DNA of 64,000 nt from Dendrobium chrysotoxum (lineage: Eukaryota; Streptophyta; Magnoliopsida; Asparagales; Orchidaceae). The first letter of the stretch is position 1; each line of letters starts with the position of its first letter. Of the stretch, positions 11,586 through 24,689 are shown piece after piece. The translations under genes were made by a program, and so were the position numbers. The stretch lies in NCBI GenBank assembly GCA_019925795.1, contig CM034310.1, forward strand, positions 15,086,764 through 15,150,763. Reading direction: 5' to 3'. The notes under the pieces were generated by a model. The model did not search any database and had not been told where the DNA came from. It was given only the letters and a program-made list of their open reading frames with translations.

Positions 11586-11745
11586 ACCGACACTTCTTCC
11601 CAAAGAGACGTGCAGTGTCCGATACGTATCCGACACAACATGTGCCTGACACGCCTTCGACACGTGTCAGACACCTCGAAAATGTGTCCAATTAAAAAAT
11701 ATTAAATACAAATTAGAAACGCGTGTCTGACACCCGTGTCCTAAA
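11586..11745. repeat. GTGTC/GACAC-rich palindromic cluster
   Basis: The motifs GTGTC and GACAC alternate many times (for example CGACACGTGTCAGACACC and CGTGTCTGACACCCGTGTCC), so the segment can fold into several hairpins. It could be the end of a DNA transposon whose other end was not identified. Confidence 0.5.
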
Positions 11746-12994
11746 TACTTTATGAATTTTTTTGAAATATAATTTCTTGTATTTAAAATTTTCATTTATT
11801 AAAAATATAAAAATTAAATTTCCTATTTCCTATCCACAACACCAAATCAATCGTCTACACTCAATGCTTTATTCATTGAATATTTTCATTTTCATTTCTA
11901 TTTGGCGAGTCGCGACTTTGTTTTCACAACAATGCTCGATGATATCTCAACATCGACGTCTGGCATCGCTACACATCGACATTTCAAAATCATCTCAACA
12001 TCAAAGTCTACACTATTTTGACATTGATGCTCGATACCAGCAAATTCTACACCGACAACTTAATAACTCATCTTTGTCCGACGTCGTCGAGCAAATATAA
12101 GGTTCCAATTCTTGTTTATTAGGAAAGGGCGAAAAATATATAGAAGTATGTCACTGCTCATCAAAGTTCACCACATCAAATGGATATTATCTCCAATGGT
12201 ACCATGTTTGATTGTAAATTTTAATTTTAAGTTCATCATATGGCATTTTTTATTTCGTTGGTTATTTAGAATCTTCCTTCTAAAAATAAGTCCTTAACAA
12301 AGCTAGAATGCCGGATTCCATGCTTAAGCTTTATGATTTTACAAAAGTTTTTGAAGTATTCTATGATGCTTCAGTGGCATATTAAGACAAATTAATCATT
12401 CCATGATGCTCTTTAGCAAGAAACTTAATGATGCTAAGCAAACATACTCCACCTGACAGAAATTTTTGTTGTGATCCAAACTTTAGGATATTTGCTTTTG
12501 TATCATTTCACCAAGAGTTTATCTTATATATGGACACCAAGATTTATTGTATTTGCAATAGAAAAAAAAAAGTAAATACATGTCATCCAAATTTGGTTAT
12601 ATATATAAAATGACCAAAATGATCCATTGACTCTTTATGAAAGATCAAAATGGTCCGAACTATATTAAATGATCATTTTGGCTCTTCAAATCTTCAAAAA
12701 AGAATCGAAATAGTCATATGATAGGCAACTCATGATGAATATAAAAAAGAATCAAATATATATATATATGGGGAAGTATCTTTTTTTGTTCTTAACATAA
12801 GCCAAATCTAATACATCTACTCTCTAACAAAATCTAATTTATATAGAAAATCTTGAGAACAAAATTAATATAATTATGTGCTAGTTTGGATTCATCCTAA
12901 ATGATTTTTGCATAACGCCTTCTAAAGTCCATGACCAAGCTTCAAGTTTCTATAGAATTCTTAGAAAGCTTGAATCAAATGCATATTTTATTGA
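11746..12994. other. Intron 2 sequence, unassigned, with GATCATTTTGG-type remnants
   Basis: This is AT-rich DNA without a coding signature. 12610-12720 contains degenerate copies of AAAATGATC/GATCATTTTGG motifs resembling the ends of the element at 6021-6962, which suggests a decayed relative. Confidence 0.4.
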
Positions 12995-12999
12995 TTTAT
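12995..12999. repeat. Target-site duplication, LTR-X copy 2 (left)
   Basis: TTTAT is repeated at 18046-18050. Confidence 0.85.
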
Positions 13000-15900
13000 T
13001 GTTGACCTCTAAGCTACAGCCACAGGAAAAGAGACAAAAAGAAAAATAAAAAAATAGTTAAAAATCATTACCTAAGCCAAATCTCTGTACCGAATCCTGC
13101 GCAAATCACCATCGCTACAGTCACCCATACTCTGCAATTGGGCGCCGTTGAAGTCGTTTCACGCATGCCCCGTTGCCTGATTTGCATCATTAAAAGGAAG
13201 GAAAGATGAGGCTTTGCTCTTCTTGGCATCTCCCGACATCCGAACTCCTCCACTCTTCCTCAAACCGAAATCCCTTCAACCTCCGACACTTCCTCTCGCA
13301 GCTTCCACCTCCCTTACGACCGAACTCCACCTCAACCCCGACTCTTTCCTGTGCTGAAGCCAACACCCGAAGCCTCTTCTTCCTTTCCCTTCGACCTCGC
13401 GAACAAGACCTCTCAAACTCCCTTCACTACTTCCGATTTCTCCAAGTCGCAAACCCCAACGCCTCTTCCAGTCACTGTAGCGACACCTCCTACCCGTCCG
13501 AACCCCTAGTCTTCTCTACCGAGCTCCTCCAACCTCCATCTCCCTTTACCCATCTTCTCCAAAGTCGAACCCACGCCAACTCTTACCTGCAGCTTTCGAC
13601 ATCTCCACCTCGAACCCGTCGAGCTGCATACGCCAAGCCCTAGCCGGCCGCATCTTCGGCTCCTTCATTATTGATCGACTTCGCTCCCTCGACGACGTTC
13701 CCCTCTAGTAGGATTGGAAGTTATGCCATTTTAATCAGAAGTAGGGACATGAGCTCGCTTGCCTTGAAGGTAACTTTCCCTCTTTCGCACGCTTCTTCGG
13801 CCAAATCCAGTAAATCTTCTTGAGGCAAAGAGGGCAACTGAGGCTCTAACTCTCAGATTTAATCACCATCCTGCTCAAATGTTGCAAAACCCTGTAGCCC
13901 GATAATCCTAATCCTAATTGCAAGTGATTATTAATTAATTGTAATTAATTAGTAATTAATTTTAACTAATTGTAATTAATTAGTATTAATTATAAATTGA
14001 TTATTATTAATTGTAATTAAGTATAATTAATTTTAATTAATCATAATTAATTAATCATTAAATAATACTAATTATTATTAATTCTAATTAATCATTATTA
14101 GTTATAATTAATTATATTAATTATTATAGTCAATTATAAAAAAAAGAAGATAAGAGAAGAGAGAGATCTTCTCTCGCCTTGATCCACGTGCCGACTCCAC
14201 CAACATTCCTTTGCCAAGGTATAGCTTTCTAAACCCTTCGAGATCCTACTTTCGATGCTTGCAGTGCGGCGAGCAACCGTCCATACGCGTTTTTCTTAGC
14301 ACAGTGGGAGGAAGCTTGTCGTGGCACTCGAGTCGAGGCGGGTAATCCTCCTAAAGTCCTGTTTTCGATGTTCGCAACACGTCGAGAAACCCCTTATGCA
14401 TGCTTTTCTTAGCGTGGTGGGAGGAAACTCGGTGTGGTGCCTACGGTGAGGCAGGCGAGCCTTGTGCGCGCTTTTTTTAACACGACGGGGCAAAAATATA
14501 AGTACCCGTACATGCCTCAGTGTCATCGTGAAAAAAATTATGTTTTCAAACAGGTACTTTTGAAGACCCATGCACGCCTTTATTGGCATGATGGGGGACG
14601 AAGACTACGGCTGCGATATACCCCGACACCGACCGTGCACGTCTTTCTTGACATGGCGGGCAGGATATGACTCCTTTAGTTTCCCCTAAACAGGGGAGAT
14701 GCCGGGAGGCTGCCGAAATTCCATTTGAAGAAGTATAGGGACTTGGACAAATACAGGGGACTTGGACTTGGACTTAAATCCGAGCAGAATGTAAAGTGGC
14801 ACAAAACTTAAACGATTAATAATAACTTAAACATAAAGCTGAACTTAAATCAATTGACAAAGAAAAATGACTTGAGATTGTAATTTGAGACAACTACAAG
14901 AAATTTTAATTTGACTTAACAATTTGGACAACAGAAGACTTGAATGAACTTGAACTCAATATGATTTCAACTCAAATGAACAACAACAGTGGACTATACT
15001 TGAATATTGAATGTGACGCAGGGGACCAAACTTTAATCTAATGAATGCATAATCACATTTAAAAATATAAATGTTAATTAAAGTTTTGGTCATGCAAATA
15101 AAAAAATCAATCAATGAAACAACCATGGACCTGTATTGAAACTTCAATGGATATAATTTATTCATAAGCAAATGAAAGGTTGATGAAGGATCATCCTGCA
15201 TGTTACGAACCATGAATGGAGATAAGGAATTTGTGATCGTAACTTGTCTACGAGTGATGGGCAAGTTACTAAAAATACGACTCAATTACAAGTCAAGACT
15301 GGGAATCTTTTGAACAATGACATGCTTGCAATCAACAATGCAAGGTTTTCATTCAATATCAAAAGACTTGTAATGCGCACAATAATCTAATTACAAGTAT
15401 ATACAGGAATTTGTGGGGAAACATTCAAATGAATGGCAATGTGCAATTTCCTTGAGAGTACTAAGACCCAATACATGACGAATGAAGGAATATGGAACTT
15501 ATGATGAGCAGGAGTTCAATCGTCATTTGTTTACAAACAATGATTCGTGGTAGACAAGAATCCTACATCTCGCTTGGAAGCAACTAACAGTATGAAGATC
15601 GATGAGCAACAGCAAATTCATGATTAATAAACTGCCAAATACCTGATTGCAAATTACTGTCAACAAACCCCAGCCAATCTAAAGGGAATGCATAACATAA
15701 GTGCATGCAATTCACTATAACCATGGACAGTAGCTCCATAAAGGATATATGAAGAACCCGGAATGAATAACATGATTTCCCTCCAACTAACGACAATCGG
15801 CTCATAAGTGAATACAGTAGTTTCCTACGGATGCTGAAAGTCAAGACACATAAAAAAAATCAAAGTCAGCTCATTAATGAGCATGTTCATCTACCTGCAA

Positions 15901-18045
15901 GCAATGATGGTTGGCATGCGATAAATGTGAAAGGCTCCTTGTAAACACTAATGAAAAGATGAGTGCAACAAACACAATGACGTTCGCAAGCAAAACACAG
16001 AGAATATGCAGCTAATGTATGAGAGACGCTAACAAATTGCTGTAGCACCCTCATATCTAAAAATCATACAACAGCAGTCAAACAACTGATCATCATACAG
16101 GCAGAGACAACATGTCTTCAGCATATTCAAGCAGCAATTATTTTAGAAAAGAACACCTTGCACGATTCTCCTGGACGATCTAATATGGCTTCAATTACCG
16201 TAGTTATCAGTTTAAAGAGGTAACCTCTAATTCTGAAGTATAGGGCATTAGTAAGGACGCAGTCATACAAGGTTGAAATGATTATTTTTTTATTTAAGCC
16301 AACAGCAGAAAATGATGATGATGGCATAAGTAAGGAGTTGCCTATTAATCTCTGCACAAATTCTGAGAAGAGAAAGCCAAATCAAATCATCATTTTCAAA
16401 CATGGCGTGAGTCTCAGTTCAACCGGGTTCTGAACATTGAGTTGGATAAGATTATTGAGGCTTTCAAGCTTCTTGATAAACAGTGTTCGTGCATCTAACA
16501 TACCACCAACGGGCAAATACAGAAGGACTACGACAAATATGAGTTCCTACTAGCCATCATACACGACCCGTCAAATCTCCAAAATGTCATCGCACATGCA
16601 TTGTAATATGTAAACATATAGGTACACATAGAGGGGCATGTGCAATAATAAAATTCGCATGGGCCCCGACGAGCGTGTTATTGGTACACACGTGACGTTT
16701 AGGGATGTTGTGCGGGCCGAGAAATGAACTTAAGTTTGAGCCCGATCTTCTATGTGACGGGATAGAATTCGAAACGGCTCGAACCGTTAAACAGACATAC
16801 GGACGCGATATCGACCGAGATATTTGTTTAATACGTTCATATTAGGCCTTCAAGGCCCTTGACAAGAAAGATTCATTGAGAAAAACATACAACCGACAAA
16901 GAACCCGATCCTCTGATGGAAAATCAGCAGAGTCGACAAGGTTCAATCCACAAATGAAAGTAACCCTATATACCCCGATGATGGCCATGTTGAACGAAAA
17001 TCTCAACCGGAGGGGTCAATTCCAAACATTCAAAATGCATCCCAAATGCCCATAAAATACAAAACTCCAAAAATCCTAAAATCCAAAAAATCCAAATATT
17101 TAAAATTGAAATAAACCCATCGAACACTTAAAGCAAAATCCATCCACCCTCCGCAAAAGTTTGCCGAGGTGGACAAATTTAAAAATTGCTTCAGCTCACA
17201 ACGAGCTAACGTCTGGTCGAGAATATCACTAGGATTCATTCTCAAATCATCTCTGGCCGGCCAATAAGGACATAACACGTATCCTCTAACCGGCGGTTTT
17301 GCCGCCAAATGGCACCGCAGGATAAACGGTTATGACCGGGGTCCTCTGAACCAAGTGGTTTTGCCGTCAAATGGCACCACTAAATTACGGTTATGGCCAG
17401 AGCCCGTTCCCCCAATGGCATCAAATCCTTGAGATATTAATCAATAGGATATAATCGATAGGGCACAATGCCCTCTGTTAGCTAAGATGGATTCAAATTT
17501 GTGCCCTTAGACAAATACCTACCCCAGGTCTACAAGGTACCCTTGAACAAAGCAATCCATGGTTCCCAATAAGGATCTTTCTATCAGGTTGGGTCGACTA
17601 CCTTCTCTGACCAAGTAGACTAGAGATCATAATGGCCCGGGATGATGGAACCATGGGATCTTGATCGGGTCCATCATCCATTCCCCCACCATCCGCTTTA
17701 AGTGCAAGATGGTGAAATTCAAATTTTAAATATTAAATTTTCAACACCTAAACCTATGCTGCTACTATATGTCAGATCCACGTATCTCTACGTATCTGAT
17801 TGACGACTAGCCTTAATCGAAAGTTCTCTCTCGTTACCGGGAAGGGTAATTAACTATAGGGGCTTGTGCCTATAGGTAACTAGAACTCAGATCATAAAGT
17901 CCTCACAAATTGAGGGCGAAATCTCTGGGTAGTGTCTTATCTACAATCCCAATTTGCCTTCCCAAAATTTATCCCGGAACTTAATCGATTAAAACTCCCC
18001 CTTAAAAGCAATGGGGAGGCCGGGGCCAAATTTTCGGAGCCCACA
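13000..18045 (-). mobile_element. Giant LTR family 'LTR-X', copy 2 (solo LTR, 5.05 kb)
   Basis: On the minus strand it starts TGTGGGCTCCGAAAATTTGG at 18045 and ends …AGAGGTCAACA at 13000, the same termini as copy 3. It is flanked on both sides by TTTAT (12995-12999 and 18046-18050), a 5-bp target duplication, so it is a complete solo LTR left by LTR-LTR recombination. It contains a TAATTA tract (13925-14140) and the CTTCG-rich module (about 13640-13790). No protein-coding region is visible. The size suggests a large Ty3/gypsy family such as the Tat/Ogre group, but the internal region is absent, so the superfamily is inference. Confidence 0.88.
13925..14140. repeat. TAATTA-rich tract in LTR-X copy 2
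   Basis: It is the counterpart of 1689-1955 in copy 1, in reverse orientation. Confidence 0.85.
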
Positions 18046-18050
18046 TTTAT
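18046..18050. repeat. Target-site duplication, LTR-X copy 2 (right)
   Basis: TTTAT is repeated at 12995-12999. Confidence 0.85.
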
Positions 18051-18629
18051 TTGCTGATATGAATATTTATCCGATTTTCAATAAAAAATTCTAATACCAT
18101 ATAGAGGTACTTTTGAGCCTCCAAAGTTTCTATCATGTATCTCCATGAATGGTGTTTCAACATCCCGGCAGCAGCACCAGTTATAGCTTTTTCACCAGCC
18201 CCTTTGCTAGCCGCAGTTGTTGAGCATTTTTCAGGTTAATTGACTCCTTCAGGCGGACAACATTATTTTACCCCTATGAAGAGGTAATCCACCCTCAAAT
18301 GACTCGTGGGTGACTCATGATGAATTCAATGCATCCCCATGAACCTTATGAATGAGTACCTTTAGCTTATCTTTCCAAAACTTATCTATTCACAGCCAAG
18401 GTAGTTGATGATGATCATCAGCTCCAAACTTGTGCTCGACATAGAAAATGAGAATAATTAAATATTTCATTTCTTTGTTTAGCATTCTGTATTTTGGAAA
18501 TAATTGGATTTTGTTTTATTAAGTTTATTCCTAGCAATGTTGTTTTTATTAGGAGTTATTTTCTGCTAAATGAGTCGTTACTTTACTAGCTTGCAAGCGA
18601 CTTTTCGCTATAAACAAGAACCCCTAGTG

Positions 18630-18668
<39 letters not shown>

Positions 18669-19306
18669 AATTACATCTGTGTTATAAATACTTCACAATA
18701 ATGTTGATTATCGACCTGAAAGTAACTGTTCTATGATAATAAACATTCACAAATTAAAGTCATAAAAATGACACTGGTGTAACCTCCGCCCAAACTACTA
18801 AAAGTGTCTGAGAAAAAATTATCCAATGTCAAAATATTACGGTACTCAATAGCATAGACCATCATAATAGCAAACAAGCTATACAGTAATATAGTAATTT
18901 AACACCCATTGATGATAGGTTGTTAGACATAATTTTGAGGAAAATACCTATAAATTATAGCAAATGAATTTTCGATGAAAAAAAAGAAGAGGAAGACTGC
19001 ATCCTTTAGCAACTTATTACAATTATAGAACAAGATACATCCCTTTTTTACCAACCATAGAATGTTTGCAAGGACATTAAGAGAAAAAATAGCAACAGAA
19101 AAATATTGCATCAATGCTTTATTGTAACAAACTCTGCCCAAACTCAAATAGCAAGTATGAAACGGAGCGGGCGGGATATGATGAGTTAAATTGCAGTCTA
19201 CTTTATAAAGACATTCTATTACAGCACCAGAGTAACTATTTTAACAAAGGATAAAAAAATTCTAAACAAATAGAGAGCAAAATAAAGGGCTATAGATGAT
19301 GCATAC
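18051..19306. other. Intron 2 sequence near exon 2
   Basis: Ordinary AT-rich intron with a perfect (CT)n microsatellite at 18631-18664. No gene was recognised. The short minus-strand ORF at 18923-19147 is low complexity. Confidence 0.5.
18631..18664. repeat. (CT)n microsatellite
   Basis: A perfect dinucleotide run of about 34 bp. Confidence 0.96.
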
Positions 19307-19351
19307 CTGATTAACAAATGTTCGCTGAAAGGGACTCTTATCATCGTTTAA
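19307..19351 (-). CDS. VHA-a: V-type H+-ATPase subunit a, exon 2 (15-codon mini-exon)
   Basis: This 45-bp exon reads LNDDKSPFQRTFVNQ on the minus strand, the invariant link between the QFRD and the RCGEM segments in plant V-ATPase subunit a. It is flanked by an acceptor (…TTGACAG) and a donor (GTATGC), both in phase 0, so it joins exon 1 and exon 3 without a shift. It is too short for ORF-based gene finding and sits alone between a 32-kb and a 14.7-kb intron. It would easily be missed by automatic annotation; skipping it would remove 15 residues in frame. Confidence 0.9.
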
Positions 19352-20330
19352 CTGTCAATAGAGAGTATGGTAAGAGCACAACAAATATAGATTCACTGAG
19401 TAAGGGAATCAAGCAGAATAAGAGAAATTAGGGAAGATGGAATGATTTAAAATGTAAGCTAGCACTAGAAAGGTATTAAGTAGTTTAGCTCCCTTTCTGT
19501 TATGGCTCCTTCTATAATAGCAGACAAATAATATGTTGAAAAAAATATCAAGCTAAAAATAGGATCTCATTAAATAGGAATACAAAGTTAAGAGCATCAA
19601 ATACTAATTTATTTTGAGGTTTACAGCCAAGCATTAAACGTTCAGCATGACACCCAATCCGTGCCATAAGAGATTTCCCCAGTCCAGAAGATGAGACAGT
19701 TTTACACTATTCTAGATTAAAAACATCCATGGACACATACAGTCAAAGAAAATAGGATTTTACGTGAACAACTAATGAGGCTTTGTCCAGTTGCAAAAAA
19801 AATGTTGGCATAAGAACGATGCATATCGAAGCAGATGGAGGAACTTCAATACAAGATGTGCCTTTTGGGAAGTTAGGATGAAGAAGGCAGACAAGACGCC
19901 TAGGTTGCTCCCTACATGCATCAATAAAAAACGCACCAGAGCATGCGAGAAAGGAGCCAATGGCATCCTCGAATGACACAAAAGACAATATTTCTGAGGC
20001 TACAATGCATCGTTTATTGCAATCTTCAACGTCATCAAGCTTATAGATAGCAACGGGAGACATGATTGTTGTGTCATAGTACGTGCATTACATCTTTGTG
20101 TTAGTCTTATACACTGCCTAAGCCTTGAAAAGCTTTGAAGAGGTCTTTAGGTCAAGAAGTAGGTGTACCTGGCACTTTAAGGATAGGTGATTGTAGCTCT
20201 ACACACAATATGTAAATTTGATGCTCATGTCAGATCAAGACAAGTTGTATTGGCTACTTCGCCACATGAAAGAGCTTCTTCCCATAAGGAGGAATTTAAC
20301 GGAATACTAAGCAAGAGTTCCCATAGACAT
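19352..20330. other. Intron 1 sequence next to exon 2
   Basis: The minus-strand ORF at 19743-20063 (106 codons) is not repetitive and is fairly rich in Cys and Phe, but no family was recognised. 20100-20180 holds short inverted motifs (CTGCCTAAGCC … CCTGGCACTT) of the kind seen in small MITE or SINE relics. Confidence 0.4.
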
Positions 20331-20335
20331 GTAGG
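20331..20335. repeat. Target-site duplication, LTR-X copy 3 (left)
   Basis: GTAGG is repeated at 26537-26541. Confidence 0.82.
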
Positions 20336-21494
20336 TGTGGGCTCCGAAAATTCGGCCCTGGCCTCCCCCGCGTTGTTTTCTTTCGGGGGAGTTTTAACGA
20401 TTTAAGTTCCGAGATAAATTTTGGAAGGCAGATGAGTTTTGTAGATAAGACACTACCCAGAGATTTCGCCCTCATTTTGTGAGGACTTTATGATCTGAGT
20501 TCTGGTTTCCTATAGGCACAAGCCCCTATAATTAATTACCCCTCCCGATCACGAGAGAGAACTTTCGATTAAGGCTAGTCATCAATCAGATACGTTGTAT
20601 ACGTAGATACGTAGTATCAGGCATATAGTAGCTGCAATGGGTTTAAGGTATTGGAAAATTTAGAGATTTGATATTTAAAATAGAAATTTCACCATCTTGC
20701 ACTTAAAGCGGATGGTGGGGGAATGGATGATGGCCATCGTGGTCCCTGGTCTACTTAGTCAGAGGAGGTAGTCGACCCAACCTGACAGAAGGATCCTTGT
20801 CGGCAGCCATGGGTTGGTTCGTACAAGGGGACCTTGTAGACCTGAGGTGAGTGTTTGTCTAAGGGAACAAATTTGAATCCACCTTAGCTAACAGAGGGCT
20901 TTGTGCCCTATCGATCATATCCTATTAATTCATATCTCAAGGATTTGATGCCACTAAGGAACGTATTGGTTCTGGCCAAAACCACTATTTCGTGGTGCCA
21001 TTTGGCGGCAAAACCACTCAGTTCAGAGAGCCCCGAGTCATAAACGTTTATCCTGTAGTGCCATTTGATGGCGAAACTGTCGGTTAGAGGACTCGTACCA
21101 CGTCCTTAATGGTAGGAGATTATTTGAGAATGGATCCTAGTAATATTTTTGACTAGGCATTAGCTCTTTGTGAGCAAAAATATTTTTCAATTTGTCCACC
21201 TTGGCAAACTGTTGCGGAGGGTGGATGGATTTTGCTTTAAGTGATTGGATGGATTTGATTTCAATTTTAAATATTTTGGAATTGGGGTTTTTTGGAATTT
21301 CGGGGTTTCGGGTGTTTGGGTTGACATTTTGAATTATTTGAAATGGACCCCTCTGATTGATATCTGCATTCAACACGATCATCATCGGGGTGGTAAAGGC
21401 TCATTCGTATTTAGGGGTTAAACCTTGTTGACTCTGTCGGGCTGTCGACAGAGGATCGGATTTTATAGGCTTTATACCTTTATTAGTGAATTCT

Positions 21495-22275
21495 CTTGGT
21501 TATAGGTCTTGAAGGCCTAATATGAACGTATAAAACAAATATCTCAGTCGACCCCGCGGCTGTATATTCGTTTAATAGTTCGAGCCATGTCGACTCCTAT
21601 CTACCTGAATAGAAGGATCGGGCTCGAACTTGAATTCACTTATTGACCGTGCAGCATCCCTAGACGTCACGTGTGTACCAATAACACGCTCGTCGGGGCC
21701 CATGCGGGTGTTTGGGGGCATTTTATAATTATTTGTTAAACCTTATCGACTCCTATTTACCTGCTTAGGAGGATCGGGTTCAAATTTATTGACCCGCGCA
21801 GCATCCTAAGAGGTCACGTGTGTACTCATAACACGCTCGTCGGGGCCCATGCGGGTTTCATACGCTTCAAACCTTTGTTGATGAATTTCACTGTTCATAG
21901 GCCTTGAAGGCCTAATATGAAAGTATAAAACAGATATTCTGGTAGGCATCTCGACCGTATATCTATTTTATGATTCAAGCCGTGACGACTTCTATCTACT
22001 TGTATAGAAGGATCGAGCTTCGTAGGCTTTATGTCTTTGTTTGTGAATTTTCTTTGTTGAAGGCCTTGAAGGCCTAATATGAAAGAATAAAACAAATATT
22101 TTGATCGATCTCGCGACCGTATACTTGTTTTATGGTTCGAGCCATGTCGACTCCTATCTACCCACATAGAAGGATAATGCTCGAACTTAAGTTCATTTAT
22201 TGACCCGCGCAGCATCCCTAGACGTCACGTTTGTATCTAAAACACGCTCGCCGGGGCCCATGAGGGTTTTTGATT
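21495..22275 (+). repeat. Multiplied internal unit of LTR-X copy 3
   Basis: Two blocks recur three times each: AGGCCTTGAAGGCCTAATAT (near 21507, 21898 and 22063) and the block ending ACACGCTCG(T/C)CGGGGCCCATG (near 21690, 21830 and 22245). Copy 2 carries each only once (16620-16850). The palindromic GGCCTTGAAGGCC and the TCGAGCCATGTCGACTCC segment lie in the unit. Confidence 0.8.
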
Positions 22276-24177
22276 GCTCTTGCCCCTTTTGTGTACCTAT
22301 GTATATACAAATTAAGGTACATGTGCGGGGCATTTTATAATATTTGTTGCTGCTTGGTTATATGGGAAACTCTCATTTAAATGCAACATTCTATTTAGAA
22401 GCTCGTACACGCCTTCTGTCTGCTTGTATCAGGTTGCAGATCTGGTGGCGTATTATAGCAGCTTCTGGACTGAGTTGTTTGCTACTTTGTACAGGTAGAC
22501 TGTCGTGCACTACTTATTGCTTCCTGCAGGTGGATTATAGTGCACTAACGAATCTTTTGTTTTTATTCGTAGGTGCTTGCTCTCGTTGTAATTCTTTTCT
22601 TCTTTACTAACCGACAACCTGTTGGATGCGAAACAGGTCTCTTGCGGCGACCCATAAGCATTTGCATTAGCCGCCAATTGGTCGTCTTTTGCTCGTGAAG
22701 GATCTCTACATTTGGCCTTCATTGTATAACTGTTGAACTGATTAGGCTACATTCACCTTCAAGTTTTTTGTGCTTGCCAAGCTGGTGAGCTATTTTATTT
22801 GCTATGCATGTTGATTTTTGGAGTTTTGTATATAACCGTGGCCCCCACTTGCTAATTAACCACCGCCCTTTGAGGGGACATTATAGCATTCACCATATGT
22901 CCCTCAAATTCATTTGTAGTTTGGCAATCGTATTGCACTTGTTTGTATATATTTCACTGTTGTTCACAAACACCCACGAGTCTCCTGTAGTCACTTGAGG
23001 ATGGACTGTTGTTTGTGTTTGCAAGCTGTTTTATCCACTTGTATGCATTTCACTTTCGTTCATGAAAACTCACAAGTCTCTTATAGTTACTTTGCAAGGG
23101 ATCAATATGCTCGTTTACACATCAACTTGCATTGAATGTAGGAGGGCCACACTTCAATTTGACTTAATATTTCTTTAATGAGTTAGGACACTCGCCAAAA
23201 ATTTCTTCTTTGTGGTGTTTGCCAATTGATGCATGGAGAGGTCACTACATTTGTTGCATGTTGCACTGTAGACATCCACCTATGTTACTTGTTGATATTT
23301 GCATGCAATTGAACTAAACATTCTTTTCAATTCTCATTACTTGCGGATTTACCCTTGCCTGTTTACATACAGCTATTGATTGCTTTTGTATTCACATCCT
23401 TATACTCATTGCAATTATTCCAAATTTCACTATCGTTTGGGTGATTTGTACTTGCAAGAGTTTGGTGTGTTGACTTGCAAGTTCATGTTTGAAGACTTGT
23501 TCATTGTAAGTTCTTTGTCGCTTTTGAGAGCGATATTCATTAGGAGCCTCTTTTGTTAGCATTATTCAGCTTCTTTGCATGAAATTGTGGACACACTGAC
23601 ATGGACACTATGGGCCTCATATTGCTTATGTGCTGGCTAGAAGTCCTTTGTTGTAGTGTTGGATGAACCATTGCATCACACATCCCTTGTTCATGCTTAT
23701 AATTATATTCATGACTTACGTATGCTTGTAGGCAACACTCCTTTTCAATGATTTGGCATGATGTGCATGCTTTAATTAAGGGTCGTACAACCCGTGACAC
23801 GTAACAGTGCTATACTTTGTTCCTTTTTGAAGACACATCTTCACAGGATGTACGAGCCACCTAACTTTAACAGCTGGCGTGCACGCTACTTAGAGCATCT
23901 GTGACTTGCAATGTGACAGACGATTCCAACTTTATCACGAAGGGTTTAACTGAAAAATTACCGGGGATATGCAGGGCTTCCTACGTGTTTATAATTAGTG
24001 TAAATACATTTTGTAGGAAAGGTAAATAATAATTTTTTTTTTACTTTTACCCCTCTCCTTATAGGATAATTACTGCTCGTATTCAGGTGTATTTACGCTC
24101 GTATTTTAACTGTTGGTAAATACTCGAGGAATCCAAAGCTGGAGCCTCGAAATAGCATCTTAGGATTCTAATCTGGT

Positions 24178-24283
24178 GGGGCCCGCAGGTGTACCTTCCT
24201 TGTCCTTTAGCAAAAGGATCTTAGGCTGGAGGGGCCCGCAGGTGTACCTTCCCTGTCATTTAGCAAAAGGATCCTAGGCTGGT
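24178..24283 (+). repeat. 53-bp direct tandem duplication
   Basis: Two nearly identical 53-bp units (GGGGCCCGCAGGTGTACCTT…) lie at 24178-24230 and 24231-24283, just upstream of the AT-rich ATTATTAATAAGAGGG segment. Confidence 0.85.
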
Positions 24284-24689
24284 AGGGCCCACGAATAATT
24301 TGACCCCAACATTATTAATAAGAGGGAAGCTCAACTAATTTTCTTCACATTTCATCTCTACAAGAAGTTTTGGTGGAGAGTGTTACTAGAAAGCTTAAGT
24401 GTGTGCAAGTCAAGAGCTAGGAGGAAGGAAATTCGGTTCTCACCTATTGGTGAACTACTAGTTCTACGAGTTTAGCGTAACTTGTATTCTGTTATGATTT
24501 AGATTTCATTCATCTTTAATTTTTAGAGTCGAGAGCCTAGGGTGTCGTGTATTTTATTTTTTGTTGACTTAGAACTTTAGGTGGATTTTAATTTCTTTGA
24601 AAATTTCTAAGTCTTGAATTTTGTTGAAATTTTTGGCAGCACTCCAACGTCGTCCCCGCGTAGGGGGGCTGCATCGAAAGTGTAAAGCC

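Larger units (their letters stand above)
4642..19306 (-). other. Intron 2 of VHA-a (about 14.7 kb)
   Basis: The intron contains a PDS5-carrying LTR element, a reverse-oriented giant solo LTR and a gypsy gag relic. It is bounded by good GT and AG sites in phase 0. The retroelement at 5130-9398 is in the same orientation as the gene. Confidence 0.87.

Noticed and set aside
13206..13643. 145-codon Ser/Pro-rich ORF
   Set aside because: It lies antisense in LTR-X copy 2 in CT-rich sequence; copy 1 does not keep the frame.
22344..22610. 88-codon ORF with Leu/Cys-rich end
   Set aside because: It is inside the giant LTR, and the matching part of copy 2 does not keep an open frame.
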